From: Auanema rhodensis
Taxonomy: Eukaryota > Nematoda > Chromadorea > Rhabditida > Rhabditidae
Length of the DNA stretch: 64,000 bases
Reading direction: 5' to 3'
Assembly (NCBI GenBank): GCA_964057225.1
Contig: OZ059896.1
Span: forward strand, 13,748,501 to 13,812,500
Part shown: positions 11,601-23,729 of the stretch, piece after piece
How positions within the stretch are numbered: the first letter of the stretch is position 1
Layout of the letters: each line of letters starts with the position of its first letter
Program-made: the position numbers and the translations under genes
The notes under the pieces: generated by a model
The model's input: the letters and a program-made list of their open reading frames with translations, nothing else
Told to the model about the DNA's origin: nothing
Database searches by the model: none

Positions 11601-14532
11601 TTCACTGCCCTCGGATGGGCATGCCTCCATGGTTTCACAGACATTATATGTCTCTTACGAGATCACCAATTTGATTGTAATGCTGGTGACATTCTCGGAA
11701 GAACTCCTTTAATGCTAACAGTTCTAGCAAATCAACTACAGTCCTTAGTGGTGAGATCTATATTTTTGACTCTTCTTGAACATATTTAGGCTCTATGTTG
11801 CGAAAAAACAGTCAAACCTGTTGAAGATAAAAAACAAGAGACAAAAAACACAACTTATTATAATCTCATTTTCTCCAACCGTTCAAGAAAGGCGAAAGAA
11901 AGGCTAAATGATGATAAAAGTGATGATCAAGACAGCGAGTTAGTTCTTTCTTTGAAAAGCAGACAATTTTCAGTTTATTGTTTAGTGAGGATGACGAAGA
12001 ATCAGAGCATGATGAGACTGATATCAGTACCGTTAAAGAGACAAAACCTGATATTGTTCTTCCTGAGTTCTCTAAAAATCTCAAACTGACAAATAAATCA
12101 GTACGTTTCTCGGAGTATGTAGTATTTTAAATTTTGTTTTAAGCTTGACATTAGCGTGGTGGATAAGTTGGAAAGAAACGTTTTCCACTATTTGATTGAG
12201 CCTTTTGGTTGGGAAAACGTTGACATGCTCTTCTTTATTGTGCAAAGCGGTGTTGAGACAGCCAAGAAAATGCTGAAACAAAACAATCAAGTTTTTAATA
12301 TTGAAATTACTAATTATTTATGAAAAATTTTAGTTCGGAGTTAGTCCACTATCACTATGTCGCTCTAAACATCAAAGAGATTTATCTAGAGCGATGTTGC
12401 AAACCCTTGAAACATCTAATTATCGACGGTACATTGAATAATTTTATTATTTCTAGTCATTTGAACCAGGACAAAAAAATATTTTTGTATTTAGATACAC
12501 TGTACCGATCCCAAGTACAGAAGGCCTGAATTGTCCATACACTGTTGATGAAGATTCGAAAAAGTTCATGGATGCTCTCGCATTAAAAGATACTACTGTT
12601 CCCAAAAAAGATCCTGTGCCTCATAAGCTAAGTGATTATTTGGATACTGGTGTGATTGTCAAATGTCCTGAAACAAATCAATTCATGAGCGTTAGTTTAA
12701 TTGCTTTCCTTCGATATGTGAGAATAGAAATTGTAGGTACTAATGAATAAAACTGATATCAGTTATGGAACTTACGGATTCCACAACTTTTATAGAATGG
12801 AATTAATTAAAAGGAAGGATACTGATTTGTTCATTCTATTTACAAACTGGGGCCGAATTGGAACAGGGGATGGGGAATATCAAAAAACCCCGTTCAGTAC
12901 TCTCGAATTAGCGATTAAAGAGTTTAAATCTGTTTTTAAATCCAAGACGGGTGAAGAATGGAAAGCTTTAGAACTGATAGAAGGACGACCAAAGAGATAT
13001 CGTATTGTTAATGTAAACTTTTTATAATAATTTTTATTACATAATATGATATTACAGAAAATAGAGGAGTTGAAAACTTTGGCTGATGTTGAGATCGAAC
13101 CTTATAAATTGCCAAAGAATGAGAAAGATGTAATAAAGAGATTTATTGCAGATATTAGCGATGTCAAAGTTTTGAAGAATTATATATCAAAGGTAGATCC
13201 AGTGAATTCATTTGCTTACAAAATGATTTTAGGATGCTCGTACTCAGCATTTACCATATGGCCGAATTAGCAAAGAAGCTTTGTCTAAGGCTCAAGAAAT
13301 TCTTGAAGAATGTGAAAAACTTAATTTTGAAGCAGAAATGGTAAAAGAGCGAAAAGAGGACACCGAACGAATAACTGATGATTTATTGGTTTTATATGAG
13401 AAGATGGTGATAATACCTTCTTCTAAAACAACAAATTAATATTTTAGAATAATTTGTCAAGCGAATTTTATACGATTGCAAGACCTGGTTCTTATGAATA
13501 TTCTAGTCTTCCAAGATTGGATAGTGTATTTACTTTGTGTTATTGCTAAGATCAATCTATTTCATTTCAGGGCAAAGCTATAAGAGACAGTCGTGATCTA
13601 TTAAATATGATGAATGAAGTAGAAGTTGCTACTAGAATACTAACTGCATCAACATCTCGTCCTGATATAGACAGACTACTGTATAGTTTTCAATAATTAA
13701 TTTACATTATACTTTTTTCATATTTAGCTATGTGAAAGCTGCTATAGAATGTCGTTTCAACGCCTTAACTAATGATGATATGATGTCTCAAAACATTCTC
13801 CGTTGGATTCATCATACATCTGATTCTAACCAACGTCCCAAAATCATTGTTAGTAGGACTTTTTTTTGTTTATTACTTTTTGCTATATTTTAGGGAATAA
13901 TTGCTGTGGAACCTAAAGCATCTTTACAAGCCTTCAATTCTTTTGCATCAGATGATAAACAAATGTAAGTAGTGCTAGACTACACCGGTAAACCTAAATA
14001 TTCCAGGTATCTGTTTCATGGAACTAAAGCTACTAATTTGATACCTATTCTTCATCAAGGCTTACGTACAAATGCTGTTTTTAGTCGTTATAATGGAAGA
14101 CTTTTTGGAAATGTATCCTTTTCCTGCTTAAACAAACTGTACCTTTACAATTATAGGGAGTTTACTTAGCCGACACATTTGAAAAAAGTAGACATTATTG
14201 TTCTCCATCGGGTGAAAACATCAATTACATGCTAGTGTGTCGAACTTCTCTTGGAATGATCTCTAGACAAGACCATGGTTGGGGTTCCAACATTGATGCA
14301 ATGCAAGATTGTCATTCATTACATATCGTAGGAAAGCATGAACCTTCTGGACTTATGAATATTAACGGTAAGATCTCAGATAAATTATTATTTTTACATA
14401 TTCATTTTAGGGGTAAAAATGCCTCTTGGTCCTGTGATTATAAATAAGAAATGTTATCTACCTCATTCGGAATATATCGTGAAACATAGTGAACGTGTTC
14501 TTCCAAGCTATATAATAATGTTTGAAAATTAA
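5607..14532 (+). CDS. pme-5: Tankyrase-like poly(ADP-ribose) polymerase (PARP-5 type)
   Basis: A large gene with dozens of short introns, ending with TAA at 14530-14532. Domains in order: a Lys-rich, probably nuclear-targeting N-terminus (5607-6170); many ankyrin repeats (about 7100-11800; for example KGHTALLIAV, KRTPLMHAAINGQQ and GNTALHLAA-type units); a WGR domain (12743-13010, with NWGRIGTGDGEYQ); the helical PARP regulatory domain (about 13046-13440, with GRISKEALSKAQEIL); and the ART catalytic domain (about 13960-14530). The catalytic H-Y-E triad can be read: His in YLFHGTKATN, Tyr in GVYLAD and Glu in LPHSEYIV. This predicts a chain-forming enzyme that transfers ADP-ribose from NAD+. 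Ankyrin repeats plus WGR without an obvious SAM domain is what I recall for C. elegans PME-5, not vertebrate tankyrase. Individual exon edges were not all fixed. Confidence 0.9.
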
Positions 14533-14623
14533 ATTTATAAATTGAATACTACAATATATACATATAATAATGTAATAAATTTTTTATTTCATTGTAGTTA
14601 AGCTATCCTTCTAACATAGAAGC

Positions 14624-15269
14624 TTACGTAGACGCATTCGACATATTCATCGAAGCTGATTGATTATTATTCTCATCATCTGTATAATTCGAATCTGTGT
14701 CTATATCCTAACAAGGAATTAAATTATAATATTATAATACTTAACCAACACTGTATGGTACTGTTGTGTACCTATTAGAAACATGCGGAGGGGGAGTTAC
14801 AACTGGTGCCGGGGATTTCAATTTAATTTTGATACCATCTTGGGAGCGTAAAGATGGAATACTACTTATATTCGTTGTGCTTTTCGGCGTAGGGAAAGGT
14901 GAAAGATCTGAGTTGATCAGCTCACTAGAAATATTCCGACTTTCAGGTAAGCTTGACTTCTTTGACTGAAAAGACGAAAAAAAATTTAAAAATAACATAA
15001 AGATCAGTTTTAATATATTTTTACCAATTGAGATAGTTGTTTGCTTCGTTCTCCTATAAAATTTTAAAGAAAATACTTAACTTTTGCTCTAACGGGAATA
15101 CACTTACTTCTACTCTTTGCTTTTTTTTTAATTGTATTATCTTTCTTGGGAGATAGGATAATATAAGATATTATCCCCGAAATGACCGTAATTGTCAAAG
15201 CAGTAGCAATTCTTTAATTTTATGAAGATTAACCGTCTCACTGAATCAAACTTACAATTTATAATTCAT
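14624..15269 (-). CDS. Small single-pass membrane protein, unrecognised
   Basis: Read on the minus strand from ATG at 15267-15269 through four introns to TAA at 14624-14626. After a four-residue lead the protein has one hydrophobic segment (LIATALTITVISGIISYIIL). A Lys/Arg-rich stretch follows, then a polar Ser/Pro-rich tail and an acidic, Asn-rich end (DTDSNYTDDENNNQSAS). Basic residues directly after the membrane segment suggest a cytosolic tail. The last intron needs the acceptor GATATAG to stay open, which is plausible but unproven. I do not recognise the family. It is convergent with the PARP gene (92 bp gap) and divergent from the glucosidase gene. Confidence 0.55.
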
Positions 15270-15665
15270 TAGACTATGTATTCAACCAATTTTCAGTATA
15301 TTTAAAATGAAAATGAAAATTTTCAATCGCAGTTTGGATTGACTGAAATCATTTAACCGGTTGCATGCACTCATGTTTGTTCATAGATACATCAACTTTG
15401 CTATTGATGATGCGTTTTGCTCATAGTTTGTATATTATATCATATAATACAGATCACACCTAAAAGCACAATACTAAATCAATTCTCCCGTTGCAAGCAT
15501 GTCTAAAGCACCCACGCTTTATGTTCTAGTACGTGAACTAAGGGTGTAATTTGTGTATACCGTGGCAATCAAAAGTATACATTGGAGATATGCGCTTGTC
15601 ATGATGTTAACTATATGTTGGCATACTATATCATATAAAATCGATAATTTTAGCATTTCAGGTGT
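15270..15665. other. Divergent promoter region
   Basis: A 396 bp gap between divergent starts. A small open frame at 15553-15735 overlaps the glucosidase start in another frame and looks accidental. Confidence 0.5.
15660..15661 (+). promoter_or_regulatory. Probable spliced-leader acceptor of glucosidase I
   Basis: TTTTAGCATTTCAG ends 4 bp before ATG at 15666, a strong nematode 3' splice-site match with no upstream exon evident. Confidence 0.6.
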
Positions 15666-18600
15666 ATGGGTGAGAAGAAGAACTTTAAAGATGGACCTAA
15701 ACAACCACGTCCCCCGCAACGGAAATCAGGAGTAGAGAAGGGTAAAGTAATCCTGCTAGCCGCTTGCTTAGCTGTGATCGCAGGAGTAACACAACAAGTT
15801 ATATTTGCAACAAAGTCGTTACCATCAAAATTACCGCCCATCGAAGGTTTACCTGTTGACAAAGTTAGCTATTTTTGCATGTATTTTATTCAAATAGTAT
15901 TTCAGAAATCATGGGGTGCTTATCGAGCTCACACGTATTTTGGATTACGAACGAAAGAAACCCGTTCTCCACTGTTTGGAATGATGTGGAACGAGCAACC
16001 TAATTTTGTTTCCCGACCCAATATACGTCACTGGTGTGACCAAGGCAATTCAATTTTTTATATAACTCTAAATTTAAGCTTGCTTTAGGTGATGGAATAT
16101 CCCGCTACGGCTGGGATTCAGCCGATGGGCGTACATTTGGTATACAAAATATAACAGATAAGACTGCAAAATTGAAAATTGAATGGGTAAATCATTTGGA
16201 TACATGGACAGCAAGAGTTAAACTCGCTCCTATTAAAAAAATCCGGCACACCTTTACTTTCTACTTTGCTTCTCAGGTAGGCTGAAAGTTAATGTTTTCA
16301 ATGAAAGATCATTTTCAGGACTCGAACACAAAGTTCATTCTCGGGAAAGAATTAAATGATATTATAAGAGTTGAAGGTTCTAAATACGGAGGATCTGTTT
16401 TTTCCGTCAGTAGTCCACAAGCTAAAAAAATATTGTATTCTACCCTATTGTGGGATGATGATTTTTCGTTGACCAATTTAAATGAATTATTACTGAGTAA
16501 TACGGTAGTGTTCGCTTATTATGTCTTAATTGTTTCGATACTTAGGGCATTCAAGAAACAACTGATGGAATTGTATATCAATTAAATCCTCAGCGTCATT
16601 TCAAAAATGGACGGTTTGTTGCTATTCAATTCAACGTTCCAGCTGAGGTCTCTTTTGAATTGTCTTTCAGGTTATTTTTTTTCAGAAACAAACTAATAAT
16701 TTGCTTTGATTTAGTTCACGTTCAAATGTTGCTTTGAAATCCAGCAGTTTTGATCAAGAACTAAAGACACGCTTAAGCGATTTCCAAAATAAATTTGAAA
16801 AAACATTTAAAATTCAAAACAAGGTTCTTCATTTCAAAATAATTGATTTATGATAAAAATTGTTTTCTTAGATGTATACCGTAATGGAATTATCTATGGC
16901 TAGAGTAGCTTTATCGAATATGTTAGGTAGTTTAGGATATTGGTTTGGTCACAATAGAGTATGTTATTTATCTTATGGTTTAAGGAAACCAATCCGTTTA
17001 GGTAGCGATAGGTAAAGAGGTTGCAAATTATGGTCCTCACGTCCTATTTTCTGCTGTACCATCTCGTCCGTTCTTCCCTCGTGGCTTTCTTTGGGACGAG
17101 GGATTTCATAATGTTTTAATATCTAAGTTTGATCCCACTTTAACAATTGAGGTTCAAGCGTATATCATTATAGTTTACATACCAGGTTTTAGATTATCTC
17201 TTCTTGGCTAAATATTATGAATGAAGATGGATGGATACCAAGAGAAATGATTTTGGGAGAAGAAAGTGAGGCTAGAGTTAGTGAATTCTTAAATTTTTTC
17301 AAAAGTATTTTACTGTAATAGGTTCCTGCTGAATATATAGTTCAAAGAACAGATAATGCTAACCCTCCAAGTTTATTCTTGGTATTTGACCGTCTTGTAC
17401 AAGATGAAAAGGTTCGTAAAATAAAAAGGCGAAAAGTAATTTTTTTTACAGGTTGTCAAGGAGCATGGAAAGATTTTAGCTAGTATGTATCCTAAGTTAG
17501 AGAAGTGGTTCAATTGGTTGTTAATAAGTCAACGCGGAAAAAAGAAAGGAACATTCAGGTTCAATACTTCCCCTACAGTTAAATGTCTTGCTTTTTTTTC
17601 AGATGGCGAGGCAGAAATGAAACAACCGAATTAGAGTTGAATCCCAAAACATTAGCTTCAGGGTTAGATGATTCTCCTAGAGCAAGTCATCCATCTTCTG
17701 ATGTGAGTTACTCGTCTTTAGGGATATTTAATTTTTTAACGAAAGGAAGTTGTAATACATAATTACAGGAATATCACTTGGATTTGCGTTGTTGGTTAAC
17801 TGTTTGCAGTAATGTAATGGCTAGATTATCTTCTTTGTACGGATCAAATGATGAAAAACAAAAATACAATGATATCGCAAAAGAACTGAACGATTATGAT
17901 TCTCTCGTTCGTCTTCATTGGAGTAATTCTTCTCAGGTTCTAAAGTTTTTCAGATGATGATCAATTTTGTTTTTTGTAGGAGTTTTGCGATTATGGAAAA
18001 CACAGTACTAAAGTTAAATTAGCTGCCGTAGTAAATAAAATGCAACCTGGGACTTATACTTTCAAACGGCATGAATTAAGTTTCACATACATCACGTTTA
18101 CCTGTTTGTTTGCAGAATTGTACAAGAGGAACCCAAACTAAGACTGGTAGACGATTCTTTTGGTTACATTAATTTGTTCCCGTTGATGATGAAATTAATT
18201 CCTGCTAATGCCAAAGAACTTCCATTCGTCCTTAAAAAATTGAGAGATACGAAAGTAAATCAAAACTATGTGTCATTTTTACAATTAGCATTTTTTTAAA
18301 GGAAATTTGGACAGATTTTGGTTTGCGATCAATATCTCTTTCATCGCCTTATTATGCTGCAAGGAATACTGAACATGATCCACCTTACTGGAGAGGGTAA
18401 AACTATTATTTCTACGGAATTAACATGTTTTATTATTAAGAAATATTTGGATAAATATGAATTATCTTGTAATTTCTGCTCTCAAACACTATTCAACTAT
18501 TGACGGTCCAGTGAAAGAAGAATGCGGTAAGCTGTTTGCCGAACTGCGGAACAATGTTATCAAAAACATGGCCAAGGCAAGTGTAGCAAGTTGTCCATTA

Positions 18601-18757
18601 ATATTAGTTTGAATAATCATAGGAATTCACGAGTAATGGATATTTGTGGGAGCATTACAATGATAGAAGCGGGAAAGGCGGAGGATCTCATCCTTTTACG
18701 GGTTGGAGCTCTCTAGTTTTACTGATAATGGGTGATGACACTGATACAGCCTTTTAA
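15666..18757 (+). CDS. mogs-1: Mannosyl-oligosaccharide glucosidase (glucosidase I, GH63)
   Basis: A type II ER membrane enzyme that removes the terminal alpha-1,2-linked glucose from the N-glycan precursor. A short basic cytosolic N-terminus precedes the single anchor ([20 protein letters not shown]). The GH63 N-terminal domain begins at [13 protein letters not shown] and continues with [14 protein letters not shown]. The (alpha/alpha)6 catalytic domain contains [15 protein letters not shown], which carries a catalytic acid, and [13 protein letters not shown]. The C-terminus reads [10 protein letters not shown] followed by [14 protein letters not shown], as in other eukaryotic glucosidases I. 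The stop is TAA at 18755-18757. One intron near the end (18577-18622) must use GC-AG borders. It is the first of three same-strand genes also neighbours in C. elegans as I recall. Confidence 0.95.
18577..18622 (+). other. Probable GC-AG intron in glucosidase I
   Basis: The exon ends ...NVIKNMAK followed by GCAAGT. The next exon begins after AATCATAG with [12 protein letters not shown]. This is the join the conserved protein requires; reading through gives stops. The GCAAGT donor matches the usual GC-AG pattern. Confidence 0.75.
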
Positions 18758-19464
18758 GTTTTTTTGTTAATTAAGCTTGTAACTGTGATATATTGTTTTA
18801 AGTTTGCTTAAGTTATATGATAAATTAACTTATTCTAATCATTTTTGTCGGGTTCAATTAGTTTCAAGTTTTACACTTACTGATCTTAATTAGGTAAAAT
18901 AAAACTTTAAACTCTCAAATTTGTAAAAATTTTTTTTAAATGGTCATATTGATCCATTTTGTATTTGATTTCGTTTGAACTTTTTGAAAATGGGCTTAAT
19001 GAGTTCGATAGTTGAACATACCGTCACATGTGGCTTATCTATTTAAATATTTGCCTTTGTCATTCCAAAATGTAATATTGATATTCATTTTTTTAATATG
19101 GCAAGATCTAAAATAAAATTTCGCTCAACAATGGTAAGTTTGTTGACCTTCTAATTAGAAAAATAAATAAACAATGAGTGTTCATCGTTAGGGTCAGAAA
19201 TAAATTATACTCCGATAAATCACTCTTCCCACGAATTTTGCAAGGGTAAAATAAAACTGATGATAACATTTTCCAGCCATAAGGTTGTGCGTGCAGCTCT
19301 TGCCCTTTTTTTATCAAAATGATGCCCATAAGTGACCACTTTGATGAGCTAGCTTTAATTATCGATCATGTTTTTCAATTTAAATAAGATTTATTGGTTG
19401 AATGTGTAAAAGTTATTATAAATTTCTCTTATTTCAGTATCCGAAGCTACTATCCCCTGGGAAA
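18758..19464 (+). other. Intercistronic region, no gene seen
   Basis: About 700 bp between glucosidase I and the transporter. AATAAA occurs at about 18898. A short minus-strand open frame at 19108-19329 resembles no known protein. ATTTCAG at 19433-19439 could be the trans-splice acceptor of the transporter. Confidence 0.5.
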
Positions 19465-22122
19465 ATGTCTTCATACGGAGCCATTGGCCTTGAGGGTTCA
19501 GAGTTAGTTAATTTTTTTTTTGGGATTTTATTTCTCGTTATTTAGCACTGATCCATTATTAGAGGCCGAAGCTTCCATTCGGAGATCTGCATCTGCTGCT
19601 GATTTACCTGTTGTAAACAGAGCAACACAGCCTAGAAATAGTTTTCAAAGACAACCTTATTTATTTACAGGTTTGTTCCAATCTTATTTTTACTTATAAT
19701 TTCCAATTTATATTATATAAATGATATAATTCAGGAGGAATAGCTTTGTCTCCTGATGGCAGCACATTGTCATTACATTCTGGAGAAGATTATCATCGAG
19801 AGCACAACAATGCTGTTCGTTACCGACTATACAATAGACTTGATCCGGGGGGGCATCAGTTGGTATGATCTATGTTTAACATTCTTAGTTTTTCGTTTCT
19901 GTTTTAGAGAATGCCAGACCATGTCACCCCTTCTGAATTCTTCTCCATTCTTCCTTTCGACGACATGCGGGACGGAAGTGGCAAGCAGAGCAGTATAGTA
20001 ACTATGTAAGATCTTACTGTGTTTTATTTAGTTTACTTTGTATTTCTAGTTTTTCACTATGGAATACCATAATGGGTACTTCCTTATTAAGTATGCCTTG
20101 GGCATTACAGCAGGTAGAACATCCTATGCTCTAACAAGCCTTTATCCCTAACTTCCAGGCTGGTCTCGCCCTCGGCATATTTATTTATTTAGCAATGTGT
20201 GCAGTTTGTCTTTATACTGCTTATAGGGTACTACAAAGTGCCGATGGGTTACGTAAGTATATTGCGAATATATGAAAGCCCTACTGTCATTTCAGCTGAT
20301 CTACAAGTTGATCCATCGGTTGCTGAATTTAGTGATGTTTGTGAATATTTTTTCGGGAAATTTGGAAAGGCCATTTCGGTCGTTACTTCTGTTATAGTTT
20401 TTCTTGGCGGTATCATTGTCTACTGGGTACTCATGTCTAACTTTTTGTACTATACTGGAACTGTCGTATATGGTACCTGTAATCATTTTGAACTGTTCTG
20501 AACTGATTCCATTATAGAAGCATTGCAACCCAACAGTACAACGATTCCTATTATGGAAAATAAAACATTCACATGTGATAGTACGTCACTTTTCCAGTTA
20601 TTCTATAAGATTACATATTTGCAGTTTATTGTCCGGACGAAATTCAACAATCTTTTTCATCTGTTCTATCAGGTTTTAACAATGGTACTTCTGAATCTAC
20701 CTTTGATAAGCTTTGGCAGTTACAGGTGCGAATTACCAAACTTTTTTATATATGTCGTTCGATTTTTTACAGGGAACAGTTCCGTTTTATCTTGCTATTG
20801 TAGCCTTCCCACTTTTTAACTTCAAGTCTCCAACTTTCTTTACTAAATTCAATGTTTTGGGAACCATATCAGTTGTGTACTTATTAGTCTTTACTGGTTC
20901 TAAATTTGTAGAATGTGGTTTCAATATGGATTTTGTCAATCCAAATTCTATTCATTATGTTCAATGTAAGTGTTTCTTTTATATTTTATTAAGATTTATT
21001 CTCCTTTCAGTGTTTAATTGGAGGTTCCCTGCTTTAACAGGGACATTAACTCTGTCTTATTTTATTCATAACGCTGTTAGAACCATATTAAGAAATCAAC
21101 GTAATCCTGAAAATAATGCTCGTGATTTATCTATTGCCTACTTTTTGGCGGCTGGCTGCTATATTTACATTGCAGTTGCGTTTTTTGCCGGATTCCCGGT
21201 GCAACGTAGTTGCATAAGTGATGTAATGTTTCAAAGTCCAGGCTTTTAAAAATCTTAACATTCAGAATATGCTCAATAACTTTGGTTCCGGTGATATTTT
21301 AAGTAGTATGGCTCGACTATTTCTGTTATTCCAAATGCTTACTGTACTTCCTTTACTAATGTACCTTACAAGAACTCAAATTTTCTACTCAATTTGTGGA
21401 AATGGCTATCCAGGGTGAGTATCAGTACGCAATTTTCTAATTTCATTATTCAATTTCAGCGTTTTTTGGGTTGTTTTAATGAATTTGGGCATCATGTCTG
21501 TAGCTATTTTCTTCGCCGTGTTTTATCCCAAAGTTGGAAGTATTATCAGGTAAAGAATTTTTCTAAAACTGTCTTATCGTTGTCATTATTTCAGATATGT
21601 TGGCGCTATATGTGGTATGGTTTATGTTTTTACTCTTCCTACTGTTGTTCATCTGAAAAAACTCCATATGAGAGATGAATTGACAGTTACCAAACAATTC
21701 CTGCATTTTCTTATAATTGGGCTTGGTGTAGCGAATATGATAGCACAGTTTGTCATGTAAAAGCCTTATTATCGATGTTTTATTTTTTTGTAGGTTTTAA
21801 TCTTTTATTATCTTTGTATTCATGTTTTGTTTCTTCTAATAATACTAACAGTGTTCTATTTTTGTTACCTTTTCATGTACTATAACCAGTCTATTGCTCA
21901 GATCATTATTATGGGTACTAGGTACCAAGCTAGACGTGTTTCGTTTTGTGATTAACCTAGGCCAGTGCCTTTCAGAAATGTTGATATTGAGAAACTATCC
22001 TGTATCTGTATACAATTGCATTATAAAATTTTCTAAGAATAAGTTCATTATCTTTTATGTTTATGATTATAGCTGCTATACCTTCAATTGCATTTAGTTT
22101 CTATAAATATGTACTTGTATAG
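19465..22122 (+). CDS. SLC38A9: SLC38A9-like lysosomal amino acid transporter
   Basis: Starts [21 protein letters not shown] soluble N-terminus comes first; in human SLC38A9 this region signals arginine to Rag GTPases and mTORC1, though conservation of that role here is inferred. About eleven hydrophobic segments of the amino-acid/auxin permease fold follow. Examples are [17 protein letters not shown] with [12 protein letters not shown] (about 20070-20200), [20 protein letters not shown] (20772 onward) and the last segment ending [16 protein letters not shown]. The phrase [10 protein letters not shown] near the first membrane segment is typical of the family. The stop is TAG at 22120-22122, 6 bp before the next gene's ATG. 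The C. elegans homologue I recall is F13H10.3. Confidence 0.88.
22121..22122 (+). promoter_or_regulatory. Possible trans-splice acceptor inside the upstream stop codon
   Basis: The AG of the transporter's TAG stop (TACTTGTATAG) is the only acceptor-like dinucleotide close to the ndx-9-like ATG at 22129. If used, the leader would join 6 bp before that ATG. A second acceptor (TTCTAG, about 22271) would skip the first exon. Confidence 0.4.
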
Positions 22123-22128
22123 GTATCT

Positions 22129-23529
22129 ATGCGGTTAACCTTCTCTTTGCGAAACTTAGGTTCGCGATATGTAGAAAAAGTTCGCTTACTTGACTATTGG
22201 AAACTTCATGATGAATCGTTGGCAAGGTGCGTGTTCTAAGATTTTTCTGTGATCTTTCTTAAGATTCTAGAGAGTTTCCACGAGCTCAATTCGTGCTAAT
22301 GGTTGATAAGCGTCCACTGATAAGAAAAAACAAAAAGATACCTGAGCTAGCTATCTATGAATATGCTGGTTTAATTTTGTTGTAAACAAATCAAGAACCT
22401 TATTTTCTTAGATTTACGGAAAAGACTTGGTGATTATGGTGTAAATTTTGACTTACGACATTCTTGTTTGTTGGATGCTATACCAACTTCAGATGAAATG
22501 TTTGTAAGCCTAGTTTTAAATACCGCCAGTTACTTTTTTTGCCAGACACCCCTCTTTGGTATAGCTGTCACAACTGAAAATCCACCAGAGGACTCTCCTA
22601 TCCAGAAAAGTGATGTTATAAAATCACTTGGTAACTGTTTGGAAGGAAAGTTCATTGATTTGAGAATTGCAATGCTAACAATGACTTGTGAACGCCAAAG
22701 AGGTCTCCTGGCTACTGTAACTGCATTATTCTTACTGTTTTTGTCAAAACCCATGTTCAGTTTCAATCTCTTTCTCGTTGGTCTAGAATTTATCTACGCT
22801 GTCCCAAATGCGCTGCAGCTTTGAAAATGCGCGTAAGTAAAAGTGGTGCTGCTTGCCATTCTTGTCAACGTGTCTATTATCCTACAGTAAGTTTTTAAAA
22901 CGTTTTCTACCAACATTGAATTTCTAGTTTTCTCCTGTAGCTATCACTCTGGTTCGTGATCCGCTGGATCAACATTGCCTCTTGGTTCGCCATAAAGGAT
23001 CTGCTAATGGAATTTTCACTTGTGTAGCCGGTTTCGCAACTGTAGGTTTCATTTTAGTTTGAAAACCAAAACCTCTTTCAGTCGGGCGAATCTCTCGCAG
23101 ATTGTGCTAAGCGTGAAGTTGCAGAAGAAGTTGGTATCGATGTAGAGTGTGTACGAGCATTAGGAATGTCACAACCGTGGCCCATGCCAGATAGTTCACT
23201 AATGGTTGCACACGAAGCGATTGCCGATATGGAGCAGCTGGCATGTTTTCTGCAACTATTGTTAAAAATAACTATTATTTTTAGTTAGATACGTGTCCAG
23301 ATGAATTGGAAACTGCACAATGGTTCTCGCGCGAACAAGTGAAAGAAGCACTTGAGCGTACTATTAGCGATCCTATGTTGAAAGTATTTTTCGAATATGC
23401 ATAACTGATATTGCTTAATATTTGCAGGGACTATCAAAAAGCTTAGATGATAGACAAAAACTACGTTACATACCGCCTGCTGGTGCCATTGCTCATCATA
23501 TTATTAAGAATTGGGTGGAAAGAGTATAA
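22129..23529 (+). CDS. ndx-9: NADH pyrophosphatase, Nudix hydrolase (NUDT12/NDX-9 type)
   Basis: Starts MRLTFSLRNLGSRYVEKVRL and runs through about eight exons to TAA at 23527-23529. It has the N-terminal domain of the NudC/NUDT12 group and a zinc ribbon (CPKC then CHSC, about 22807-22870). The Nudix box follows with the G-x5-E-x7-REVAEEVGI pattern intact, and then the family signature SQPWPMPDS. These enzymes split NAD(H) into NMN(H) and AMP and can remove NAD caps from RNA. The first introns were placed to keep frame: one begins right after AIYEYA and the next exon opens DLRKRLGDYG. It is the third gene of a same-strand trio and abuts the transporter at 6 bp, so co-transcription is likely. 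The C. elegans match I recall is F13H10.2. Confidence 0.93.
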
Positions 23530-23729
23530 TATTTGTATATTGATAATTTTCTCAGTTTTCTATGTTAAGATAGACACATTATTTTCCTATGGAGAAGAAT
23601 ATAAAATATTTAACAAGTCTTAAGCGAATACAAAGAACGACCACTTTTAAAAGGTTTCAAGCCAGTTTTCATATTCAAAAAATCAGGCTCAAACCTTAGT
23701 CTAAACAAAAAATTATTAAACCATAATAA

